Assembly (NCBI GenBank): GCA_947089135.1
Contig: CAMUJF010000024.1
Coordinates: 1-31,300, forward strand
DNA from: an uncultured Clostridia bacterium
GTDB taxonomy: Bacteria > Bacillota > Clostridia > Oscillospirales > Ruminococcaceae
Direction of reading: 5' to 3'
Length of the DNA stretch: 31,300 bases
Position numbers and translations under genes: made by a program. This document shows, one piece after another, positions 7,585 to 13,985 of this stretch. The first letter of the stretch is position 1; every line of letters begins with the position of its first letter. The notes beneath the pieces were generated by a model. That model saw nothing but the letters and a program-made list of their open reading frames with translations. It ran no database searches and was not told where the DNA came from.

Positions 7585-7616
7585 TAACTGTAAGTATACC
7601 TCTATGCTTATAGTTA
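7585..7616. promoter_or_regulatory. 14-bp inverted repeat, candidate operator for the XRE repressor
   Basis: TAACTGTAAGTATA (7585-7598) and TATGCTTATAGTTA (7603-7616) are inverted arms matching at 12 of 14 positions around a 4-base spacer. The repeat lies between the divergent recombinase operon and XRE gene, where an autoregulating repressor would bind. Just to its left, on the minus strand, TATACT (7554-7559) could be the -10 of the recombinase operon. Binding by the adjacent XRE protein is inferred from position. Confidence 0.5.
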
Positions 7617-7713
7617 TAAAATAAGTATTTTTTGTTAGTGCCATTGCAGTCTTTTGTGTGAGATTGCCTTAAAAGCGTCTCCGTGAGCAGAATGCGGAAC
7701 GGAGGTGAGAATT

Positions 7714-8076
7714 GTGATCTTAAACTATAAAAGAATGGGTAAAATCATCAAGGATATTAGATCTGAACGCGGATTATCCCAGGCTGATTTAGCGGAATAT
7801 ACGGATTTATCGGTTCCGTATATCAGCCATATAGAAACCGGCAGAAGCAAGGCGAGCCTGGAAACAGTCGTAAATATTGCAAACACCTTGAATGTAACAG
7901 TTGACAGGCTTCTGAGAGGAAATCAAAATAATATATCATGTTATTATCCCGAACTGCATGAACTCTTATCAGATTGCAGCATTTATGAAAAAGAAGTAAT
8001 TTATGACGCTGCAAGCGAAATTAAAAAGAGTCTTCGCAGAAACAAAGATATGATTTCCCGCGATAATAACACGTAA
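7714..8076 (+). CDS. XRE-family helix-turn-helix repressor
   Basis: A 120-residue protein with a Cro/CI-type HTH at about residues 7-65 (KIIKDIRSERGLSQADLAEY, TDLSVPYISHIETGRSKASL, NIANTLNVTVDRLL) and a short charged C-terminal helix region that may mediate dimer formation. There is no peptidase or metalloprotease domain. GTG at 7714 is preferred because GGAGGTGA (7701-7708) is correctly spaced for it, while the earlier GTG at 7705 lies inside that Shine-Dalgarno sequence. It is divergent from the recombinase/ParB-like operon with an inverted repeat between them, the usual layout for a mobile-element master regulator. It ends in a strong terminator at 8109-8174. Confidence 0.88.
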   Translation: MILNYKRMGKIIKDIRSERGLSQADLAEYTDLSVPYISHIETGRSKASLETVVNIANTLNVTVDRLLRGNQNNISCYYPELHELLSDCSIYEKEVIYDAASEIKKSLRRNKDMISRDNNT

Positions 8077-8108
8077 CAGCGCTATTTGCCTTATTTTGAA
8101 CAACATAT

Positions 8109-8174
8109 ATAGCCGTCTGAATGCTTATGGATCGCTTTGGTGCGGTTCAGTGCATTCGGACGGCTATGTTTTTT
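8109..8174 (+). terminator. Rho-independent terminator after the XRE gene
   Basis: ATAGCCGTCTGAATGC (8109-8124) pairs with GCATTCGGACGGCTAT (8152-8167) with one wobble pair, followed by GTTTTTTG. It ends the XRE transcript and also separates it from the convergent TetR gene ending at 8192. Confidence 0.85.
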
Positions 8175-8191
8175 GTATTGCTTTGTCAATT

Positions 8192-8809
8192 TTAATTGTC
8201 TAAAGGGGTAAAGAGAAAATCAAAGCTTCCCTTTTCGGGTTTCAGGCAGGTTTCGAGTACGTTTGCGTACAGTCTAAGCTTGCGGTATATACTATCGGTA
8301 TCGGCGGGAAAAAATGATTTATCCAACAGAAATGTAAGCATAGCGACTATCATTTCCGCGCTTTCTTTCGGAGCCTCGGTGCTGATCGAGCCGTCAGCTT
8401 GTCCTTCTGCAAGTATTTCGGTGAGGATCGGGGACACGGTCTTTATGGCTGTCATCATCATTTTATGGTGAAGCAAAAGATCGTCCTGAATATGAAGCGG
8501 AAGTATAACGTTTCGACGGCTGTCTCTGAATTCCTTTGTAAGCATTGAACGGAACAGGGTTTTCAGCTTCTCGGCGGTGGAGCTTTGTTTGCTTACGTTT
8601 TCAAAGTATTCACGTATTGCAAGGGAATAGCTTCTTTCGATAACGGCGTCAATTATTTCTTCCTTGCTTTTAAAATAATAGTATATGCTTCCTTTCCCTA
8701 TTCCCGCGTTTTTGGCTATCATATCCACGGTTATATCCTGCACGGGATCGGTCATTCCGCACATAAGCTCCTCGGCGGAATTCAGGATTATATCGGTTTT
8801 GTTTTTCAT
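8192..8809 (-). CDS. TetR/AcrR-family transcriptional repressor
   Basis: The 205-residue protein has the TetR HTH at about residues 25-50 (VDMIAKNAGIGKGSIYYYFKSKEEI) and a helical ligand-binding domain of normal family length. The start MKNKTD at 8809 is chosen over upstream frame extension because GGAGAGCG lies just before it. The gene is divergent from the hydrolase/NRPS-like operon, whose promoter and leader carry three copies of a TTCGAC-N5-GTCGAA palindrome of typical TetR-operator form. By inference this protein represses that operon and releases on binding a pathway-related or lipid-like ligand. No copy of the palindrome lies close to its own start, so autoregulation would need to act at a distance. 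Confidence 0.9.
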   Translation of the reverse strand: MKNKTDIILNSAEELMCGMTDPVQDITVDMIAKNAGIGKGSIYYYFKSKEEIIDAVIERSYSLAIREYFENVSKQSSTAEKLKTLFRSMLTKEFRDSRRNVILPLHIQDDLLLHHKMMMTAIKTVSPILTEILAEGQADGSISTEAPKESAEMIVAMLTFLLDKSFFPADTDSIYRKLRLYANVLETCLKPEKGSFDFLFTPLDN

Positions 8810-9102
8810 TTTCGCTCTCCGTTTCTTATACTGATTCACGACATAAATGTGTACAAAAAATTCAAGCAAAACCTTGAAAAGCTTCAGCTTTTTTATATGG
8901 ATTTTGCACAGAGTTTTTTGTCAGCATATAGTGTAGGCACAAAGGTGCAAACACAAAAGTGCACACACATATGGGAGTGAATTAGTATTATATAGCTATA
9001 TAGCTCCTGTTTTCGTCTGTATAAACTGCACAGGTAAAATTATTTATATCATTATAGCACAAAATACTATTTATTTCAATAGAAAATTTAGTTAAAAAGC
9101 AA

Positions 9103-9132
9103 GTTGACCGTCGGTCGAAAATGTGTTATAAT
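9103..9132 (+). promoter_or_regulatory. Operon promoter with overlapping TetR-type operator 1
   Basis: TTGACC (9104-9109), a 17-base spacer and TATAAT (9127-9132) make a near-consensus promoter for the operon 9277-13925. The operator copy GTTGACCGTCGGTCGAA (9103-9119) covers the -35 box, so a bound repressor would block polymerase. Its left half-site deviates from TTCGAC exactly where the -35 element is needed. Confidence 0.75.
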
Positions 9133-9144
9133 TAACCAAAGAAA

Positions 9145-9161
9145 TTCGACCGATAGTCGAA
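9145..9161 (+). promoter_or_regulatory. TetR-type operator 2
   Basis: TTCGACCGATAGTCGAA is an inverted repeat with perfect 6-base arms and a 5-base centre. It lies just downstream of the expected transcription start, 42 bases (about four helical turns) from operator 1, allowing cooperative binding on one face of the DNA. Confidence 0.7.
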
Positions 9162-9234
9162 ATGACGCGTCTGAGTTTTTAAGCAGAATGTTAACGGTAT
9201 TCTATTGCAGAAATACCGATTTTTCGGACAGTTT

Positions 9235-9251
9235 TTCGACCGGCAGTCGAA
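9235..9251 (+). promoter_or_regulatory. TetR-type operator 3, in the leader
   Basis: TTCGACCGGCAGTCGAA is a third copy with perfect 6-base arms, 26 bases before the hydrolase start codon. It could act as a roadblock to elongating polymerase in addition to promoter occlusion. Confidence 0.7.
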
Positions 9252-9276
9252 TATAAGAAAAAGAGGTCGTAACAAT

Positions 9277-10233
9277 ATGAAAAAAATGGTTTTAGGAGCA
9301 GCCGCACTGGGAACGGCAGCCGTAGGAACAGCCTGCGCGGCGGGAGCGGTCACGCTTTTCAACAGGGTCATACCCAGACAGGACGTTCTGAGAGTAGACC
9401 TTGACGAAATGGCTGATATGGCAAAATGGGAAGAATACAAAAAAGTTATGGCACCCAACAAGGAATGGCTTTTTGCTCAGGAATTGGAGCATATTACGAT
9501 CAGATCAAGGGACGGACTTACTCTTCACGGAGATTTTCTTCCTGCGGAATATCAAAGTAATAAGCTTGCCATATGCGGTCACGGATACACCGGCTGCGGG
9601 TTAAAAGACTGCGTTTCCATAGCCGTATTCTTCCACAGAATGGGTTACAACTGTCTTATTGTTGACCACAGAGCTCACGGTAAAAGCGAGGGAGACTACG
9701 TAGGCTTCGGTATACTTGACAGATTTGACATGAAAGCATGGGTAGACTGCATGGAAAAGCGTTTTGAGGGAAATGCCGAGATAGTTCTGTACGGAGTTTC
9801 TATGGGTGCAACGATCGCGGTTATGACTGCCGGGCTTACGAGCTTATCCTCCTCGGTAAAGGCTGTGGTTTCAGATTGCGCGTTTACCTCGCCTTATGAC
9901 GTTTTTGCGCACATTCTAAAAAGGGACTATCACCTGCCGCCCTTTCCGATAATGAATATCAACGACATGATGTGCCGCAGGAAAGCAGGTTACGGCTTCA
10001 GAGATTATTCCACTCTTGACGCGGTTCAGGCAACGGGAGTACCCATTCTTTTCATACACGGCAGGGACGACGATTTTGTTCCTGTGTGGATGTCTGAAAA
10101 GAATTACAAAATGTGCCGTTCTCCGAAAGATATCCTTATCGTTGACAACGCGGCGCACGCGGCTTCGTACTACGAAAACAAGGAAGCTTACGAGGCAAAG
10201 GTCAAGGGTTTTCTTGAAAAATATGTCGGATAA
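9277..10233 (+). CDS. Membrane-anchored alpha/beta hydrolase
   Basis: The 318-residue protein starts with an uncleaved-looking hydrophobic segment (residues about 4-27, VLGAAALGTAAVGTACAAGA) and then has an alpha/beta-hydrolase domain. The catalytic triad is visible: Ser175 in GVSMGA, Asp264 in HGRDDDF and His294 in NAAHAAS; HGYTGCG near residue 105 fits the oxyanion region. The family is close to the YqkD/BAAT-like serine hydrolases. The ATG at 9277 follows AAGAGGT; the longer frame would run through operator 3 and is rejected. As first gene of the condensation/carrier/ligase operon, it may release or process the product (thioesterase- or amidase-like) at the membrane, which is inference. 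Confidence 0.88.
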   Translation: MKKMVLGAAALGTAAVGTACAAGAVTLFNRVIPRQDVLRVDLDEMADMAKWEEYKKVMAPNKEWLFAQELEHITIRSRDGLTLHGDFLPAEYQSNKLAICGHGYTGCGLKDCVSIAVFFHRMGYNCLIVDHRAHGKSEGDYVGFGILDRFDMKAWVDCMEKRFEGNAEIVLYGVSMGATIAVMTAGLTSLSSSVKAVVSDCAFTSPYDVFAHILKRDYHLPPFPIMNINDMMCRRKAGYGFRDYSTLDAVQATGVPILFIHGRDDDFVPVWMSEKNYKMCRSPKDILIVDNAAHAASYYENKEAYEAKVKGFLEKYVG

Positions 10234-10264
10234 TTTTTTAGGCAAAGCTTGAAACAAACAAGGC

Positions 10265-10284
10265 CGGGACTGCAAACTGTCCCG
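10265..10284 (+). other. Intercistronic hairpin
   Basis: CGGGAC and GTCCCG form a perfect 6-bp stem with an 8-base loop between the hydrolase and condensation genes. There is no T-run, so it is not a terminator; it may protect or process the mRNA. Confidence 0.35.
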
Positions 10285-10311
10285 CATTGAAAAGAAAATC
10301 GGAGGTTTGTC

Positions 10312-11718
10312 ATGAAAGAGTTTAACATTAACGGAGCGGTAATGAAATGCTATCCGCTGTGCGCCGCGCAAAGGCTGCATAATTACACCATAAAATTTTG
10401 CCCCACACAGGTACTGTGCATAGGAACAGGTCTTTATGTTAAGCAGGACGTTGATTTTGCCCTGCTGAAAAAAGCGGTCTATAAAGCCTATGAAATGTTT
10501 GAGACTATGCGTCTGCGTTTTGTATGCGACGATGACGGAAACGTCTATCAGTACATAACACCGTTTGAGGAACGCGACGTTCCGTTCAAGGATTTTTCAT
10601 CGTGGAATGAGGAGGACGCTCACAACGAAATGCGTAAATGGACAGCTGTTCCGTTTGAAAGGTACAATTCTCCCATGAACCAAGTTGTAATGATAAAGCT
10701 TTCTGACGGTTACAGCGGACTTTACCTTAAAGTTGACCATATGACAATGGATTCAAGCTCTATTATCGGTTTCAACAGGGCGGTGCTGGAAACCTACTGC
10801 TCTTTGAAATACGGCACGGAAATGCCTGCTCCCATGCAGCCCTATATCAAGCAGCTTGAAAAGGATCTGGCATACGAGGAGGACAGTCCTGCACGCAAAA
10901 AGGACGAAGAATTCTGGATGAATTCCATTAGGGAAAGCGAACCGATGTACACAGATTTTGCGGGACAAGGACGGCTTCTCACACAAAGGCGGGAAAACAA
11001 CGATCCTAATCAGCGGTGTGCAATGATAATATCCAAAAGTCCCGTGGCCTCGATTTCTGTTTACCCTCTTGAAAAGGACTCCTCAATGCGGCTTATGAAG
11101 TTCTGCGAGCTGTACAATGTTCCGATGGCAAGCCTGCTCCTTATGGGACTCCGCACGGTGCTTTCCAAATTCAACGACAACGAAAAGGACGTTTCCATTA
11201 AGACCTGTATAGCCCGCCGCGGAACTCTTTTGGAAAAATACTCCGGAGGCACAAGGATACACTTTTTCCCAATGAGAACGGTTATGGAGCCTGAAATGAC
11301 TTTCCTTGACGGCGTGAAAATGATACAGGCAGAACAGAATAAGATTTTCCGTCATGCAAATTACGATCCTATCGAAGTTAATATGAAGCGAGCCGAGCAT
11401 TGGAAAAATATCCGCGGTACAAGCTACGAAAGTATTGCCTTGACATATCAGCCCCTTTCCTTGAAAAAGAACACCAAGGAAATGCCCGATATACCATACA
11501 AAAGCTTTTGGTATACCAACGGAGTGGCAGGACAGCCGCTGTACCTTACAGTCATGCACCGTCCCGAGGACAACGGTCTGAACTTCAACTTTGAGTACAG
11601 AGTAGACGCTGTTACGGAGTCCGAAATGCAGTATTTTTACTATTATCTATGCCGCGTCCTTTTCAGGGGTATTGAGGACGAAACCCGTACTATAGGCGAA
11701 ATTTTGGAAATGATATAA
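10312..11718 (+). CDS. Stand-alone NRPS-type condensation-domain protein
   Basis: This 468-residue protein is one condensation-like domain, the normal size of a C domain (about 450). The N-terminal lobe has YPLCAAQRLHNY (the C1-type S-x-A-Q-x-R region), the tunnel motif reads VDHMTMDSS with His143 and Asp147, and the C-terminal lobe includes the donor-side helices and YRVDAVTESEM (C5-like). The usual HHxxxDG is therefore DHxxxDS: the catalytic second His and the Asp remain, the first His and the Gly are lost. Such domains join an acyl or peptidyl thioester on a carrier protein to an amine or alcohol. The likely acyl donor is the carrier protein encoded 23 bases downstream. A good ribosome binding site (CGGAGG) precedes the start. 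Confidence 0.82.
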   Translation: MKEFNINGAVMKCYPLCAAQRLHNYTIKFCPTQVLCIGTGLYVKQDVDFALLKKAVYKAYEMFETMRLRFVCDDDGNVYQYITPFEERDVPFKDFSSWNEEDAHNEMRKWTAVPFERYNSPMNQVVMIKLSDGYSGLYLKVDHMTMDSSSIIGFNRAVLETYCSLKYGTEMPAPMQPYIKQLEKDLAYEEDSPARKKDEEFWMNSIRESEPMYTDFAGQGRLLTQRRENNDPNQRCAMIISKSPVASISVYPLEKDSSMRLMKFCELYNVPMASLLLMGLRTVLSKFNDNEKDVSIKTCIARRGTLLEKYSGGTRIHFFPMRTVMEPEMTFLDGVKMIQAEQNKIFRHANYDPIEVNMKRAEHWKNIRGTSYESIALTYQPLSLKKNTKEMPDIPYKSFWYTNGVAGQPLYLTVMHRPEDNGLNFNFEYRVDAVTESEMQYFYYYLCRVLFRGIEDETRTIGEILEMI

Positions 11719-11741
11719 AATTATGAAAGGAGGACTGCAAT

Positions 11742-11975
11742 ATGCTTGAAAAAATAAAAGAACTTATCTGCAATTATGTTGAGGTAAATACGGAGGATAT
11801 TACCGAAGACTCCCGTTTTATCGAGGACTTAGGATTTAATTCCTACGACTTCATAAGTATGCTGGGAGACCTTGAGGAGGAATTCGGCGTTACGGTAGAC
11901 GAAACCGAGGTAGTTGACGTTCACACTGTCGGGGAAGCGGTAAAATATCTCAGCGGTTTAAAGGAGAGACAGTAA
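11742..11975 (+). CDS. Acyl/peptidyl carrier protein
   Basis: The 77-residue acidic protein is a typical four-helix carrier. The phosphopantetheine attachment site is Ser34 in DLGFNSYDF, where most carriers have DSL or DSI; the Tyr after Ser is unusual. The flanking DITEDSRFIEDLG and EEEFGVTVDETE segments match the ACP/PCP fold. AAAGGAGG precedes the ATG. It sits between the condensation and ligase genes, with the ligase starting 1 base after its stop, so the ligase presumably loads it and the condensation protein unloads it. No phosphopantetheinyl transferase is in the window, so it must rely on one elsewhere. Confidence 0.92.
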   Translation: MLEKIKELICNYVEVNTEDITEDSRFIEDLGFNSYDFISMLGDLEEEFGVTVDETEVVDVHTVGEAVKYLSGLKERQ

Positions 11976-11976
11976 T

Positions 11977-13515
11977 ATGAATAAAAACGAAATAAGATCG
12001 GTTGCCGATCTTGTAAAAAAATCGGCGGAGGAATTCGGCAGCAAAACGTTCCTCAAAGAGCTTGTAAAAGGCGACGTTTCGGAAAAATCATTTGATGAAT
12101 TTTATACCGACGTCAGAAAGTTTTTCGGGTATGTCTGCAATAAGTACGGCAGCGGAAAACAAGTTCACACGGCGGTTATCGGTCCGTCGAGCTGCGGCTG
12201 GCTGGTAAGCTGGTTCGGCACGGTATGCGGCGGAAACACAGCAGTACCGCTTGACGCGCAGCTTTCCTGCGAAGATATCTGCGAGCTGCTAATAAGAAGC
12301 GATACGGACATTTTTTGCTACGATCCGCGGTATGAGAAAATGATTCCCGCGGTAAAGGCGAATTGTCCCGATGTTAAGGAGTACATTTCTTTTGCGGAAC
12401 TTTCCGCGCTTATTGAAAATGTTGTCCCCGCAGATTTCCCCGACGTTCCCGCAGACAGGCTTGCGGCAATAGTTTATACCTCCGGAACAACGGGAAAAAG
12501 CAAGGGCGTTATGCTCCTGAACGGCAACTACATAGACAACGCAATGTGTCAGGATAACGAGGCTTCCATTGAGGACACGATCCTTTCAGTGCTGCCCATA
12601 CACCACATTTACTGCTTTACCTGCGACATCATGCTATCGCTTCGGTACGGCACAACGCTTTGCTTCAACGATTCGATGATGCATATTCCTCAGAATCTTA
12701 AAAGGTTTGCTCCTACGATAATGCTTATTGTACCTATGATCGCGGAAACAATGTATAAGCAGATAAAAGCGGCAGCTGCTGCAAAGCCCGAAATACCTAT
12801 CGCAATGATTGCCCAAAGCGTTTTCGGAGGACGGCTGAAAACCATTTACAGCGGCGGAGCGTATCTTCGTCCGGAGCTGCAAAAGGCGTATATAGACATG
12901 GGATTTAATATGGCGCAGGGTTACGGAATGACGGAGTGCTCCCCAAGGATTTCCACAGCCGATCCTGCCGACAAGGAATGCGCCGGAGATGTTGGCGTTA
13001 TCGTAAACGGCTGCACAGTAAAAATTGCTGACGGCGAGATACTTGTAAAAAGTCCCTCGGTAATGGCGGGGTACTATAAGGACGAGGCGGAAACAGCAGA
13101 AGCTCTTACTCCGGACGGCTGGCTGAAAACAGGCGATCTCGGCTATGTGGACGAAAAGAACCGTATTTTTATTACCGGAAGAAAGAAAAATCTTATCATA
13201 CTTTCAAACGGCGAGAACGTTTCTCCCGAAGAGCTGGAGAATAAATTTGCGGTATACGATATCGTCGGGGACGTTCTTGTTTACAGCGAAGACAATGTGA
13301 TTACCGCAGAATTTTTCCCGGCTGCAGAGGCTGCAAAAGGTCTTTCCGCAGCAGAAACAGAGGAAAAACTTATTGAAGCGGTTGACAGCGTTAACAAGAC
13401 TGTTTCTTCCGCAAAGGCAATAAGACGCGTCTTGTTAAGAGAATCGGAATTTGAAAAAACCACGTCCAAAAAAATAAAACGCAGCCAGTCCGCACAGGGC
13501 AGGCGCATAAGATAA
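11977..13515 (+). CDS. AMP-forming acyl/amino-acid ligase (adenylation enzyme)
   Basis: The 512-residue protein belongs to the adenylate-forming ANL superfamily, which uses ATP to make an acyl-AMP and then a thioester on CoA or a carrier. Visible motifs: the phosphate-binding loop YTSGTTGKSKG (residues 167-177), GYGMTECS (315-322), the ATP-binding TGDLGYVDEKNRIFITGRKKNLII hinge (about 387-411) and a C-terminal KKIKR containing the expected catalytic lysine. It looks more like fatty-acyl ligases than amino-acid adenylation domains, but the substrate cannot be read reliably. It is directly downstream of the carrier gene and probably charges Ser34-phosphopantetheine. No transmembrane segment is seen. 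Confidence 0.9.
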   Translation: MNKNEIRSVADLVKKSAEEFGSKTFLKELVKGDVSEKSFDEFYTDVRKFFGYVCNKYGSGKQVHTAVIGPSSCGWLVSWFGTVCGGNTAVPLDAQLSCEDICELLIRSDTDIFCYDPRYEKMIPAVKANCPDVKEYISFAELSALIENVVPADFPDVPADRLAAIVYTSGTTGKSKGVMLLNGNYIDNAMCQDNEASIEDTILSVLPIHHIYCFTCDIMLSLRYGTTLCFNDSMMHIPQNLKRFAPTIMLIVPMIAETMYKQIKAAAAAKPEIPIAMIAQSVFGGRLKTIYSGGAYLRPELQKAYIDMGFNMAQGYGMTECSPRISTADPADKECAGDVGVIVNGCTVKIADGEILVKSPSVMAGYYKDEAETAEALTPDGWLKTGDLGYVDEKNRIFITGRKKNLIILSNGENVSPEELENKFAVYDIVGDVLVYSEDNVITAEFFPAAEAAKGLSAAETEEKLIEAVDSVNKTVSSAKAIRRVLLRESEFEKTTSKKIKRSQSAQGRRIR

Positions 13516-13526
13516 GGAGAACGGAT

Positions 13527-13925
13527 ATGACTTACGAAGAAATTTTTGAAAAATCAAGAGAGCTCATTCTTGCCAACGATGCAAGCGGAATTGAGGGACA
13601 CCTTGCAGTTGAAGTAGACATAACGGGCGAGGGTTCTGGAGCGTTTTACATTGAGCTTAAAGACGGAAATATTTATGTCGAGCCTTATGAATACTACGAC
13701 CGCGACTGCAAGCTCATTATTTCGGGAGACGACTTTTTAAGCATATGCAGCGGTTCCTTAGACTCGGTAAAAGCTTTCACAAACGGGAAGCTCAAAATCG
13801 AGGGCGACATTGACAAAGCCCTGAAAATGTCGGAAATTTTCAACGCCGTCAAGGAAAACAATGCCGAAAAGACAGCTAAAGCTACCGGTCACGCAGCTAA
13901 AAGCACAAAAAAGAATACCAAGTAA
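13527..13925 (+). CDS. SCP2-like sterol/lipid-carrier domain protein
   Basis: The 132-residue protein has an SCP2-type fold signature: a helix, then alternating strands (HLAVEVDITGEGSGAFYIELKDGN, CKLIISGDDFLSICSG) and a final KAFTNGKLKIEGDIDKALKM segment. A lysine-rich low-complexity tail (about 113-132) follows. SCP2 domains bind fatty acyl chains and other lipids in a hydrophobic tunnel. At the end of the condensation/carrier/ligase operon, it may hold or shuttle an acyl substrate or product, consistent with a lipid-like compound. ATAAGGAG precedes the start, 11 bases after the ligase stop. Confidence 0.82.
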   Translation: MTYEEIFEKSRELILANDASGIEGHLAVEVDITGEGSGAFYIELKDGNIYVEPYEYYDRDCKLIISGDDFLSICSGSLDSVKAFTNGKLKIEGDIDKALKMSEIFNAVKENNAEKTAKATGHAAKSTKKNTK

Positions 13926-13953
13926 GCGGCTGAGTGTATATGCGTATAAAAAA

Positions 13954-13982
13954 TTGCCCGAATCATTAAGAGATTCGGGCAA
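13954..13982. terminator. Bidirectional Rho-independent terminator
   Basis: A perfect 11-bp stem (TTGCCCGAATC / GATTCGGGCAA, loop of 7) is flanked by an A-run on the left and TTCTTATTTT on the right, so it works in both directions. It ends the NRPS-like operon on plus and the histidine kinase gene on minus. Confidence 0.9.
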
Positions 13983-13985
13983 TTC

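Larger units (their letters stand above)
8810..9276. other. 467-bp divergent regulatory region
   Basis: There is no gene. Contents seen: a short hairpin AAAAGC-TTCA-GCTTTT followed by more T (about 8877-8892), the 14-bp palindrome TATATAGCTATATA at 8989-9002, and the promoter and three operators of the hydrolase operon at 9103-9251. I see no convincing minus-strand promoter for the TetR gene. Confidence 0.6.

Noticed and set aside
8940..8976. Short GTGCA/CACA-rich repeats suggestive of a CRISPR-like or operator array
   Set aside because: The units are very short, irregular and few, with no spacers or cas genes; probably low-complexity sequence.
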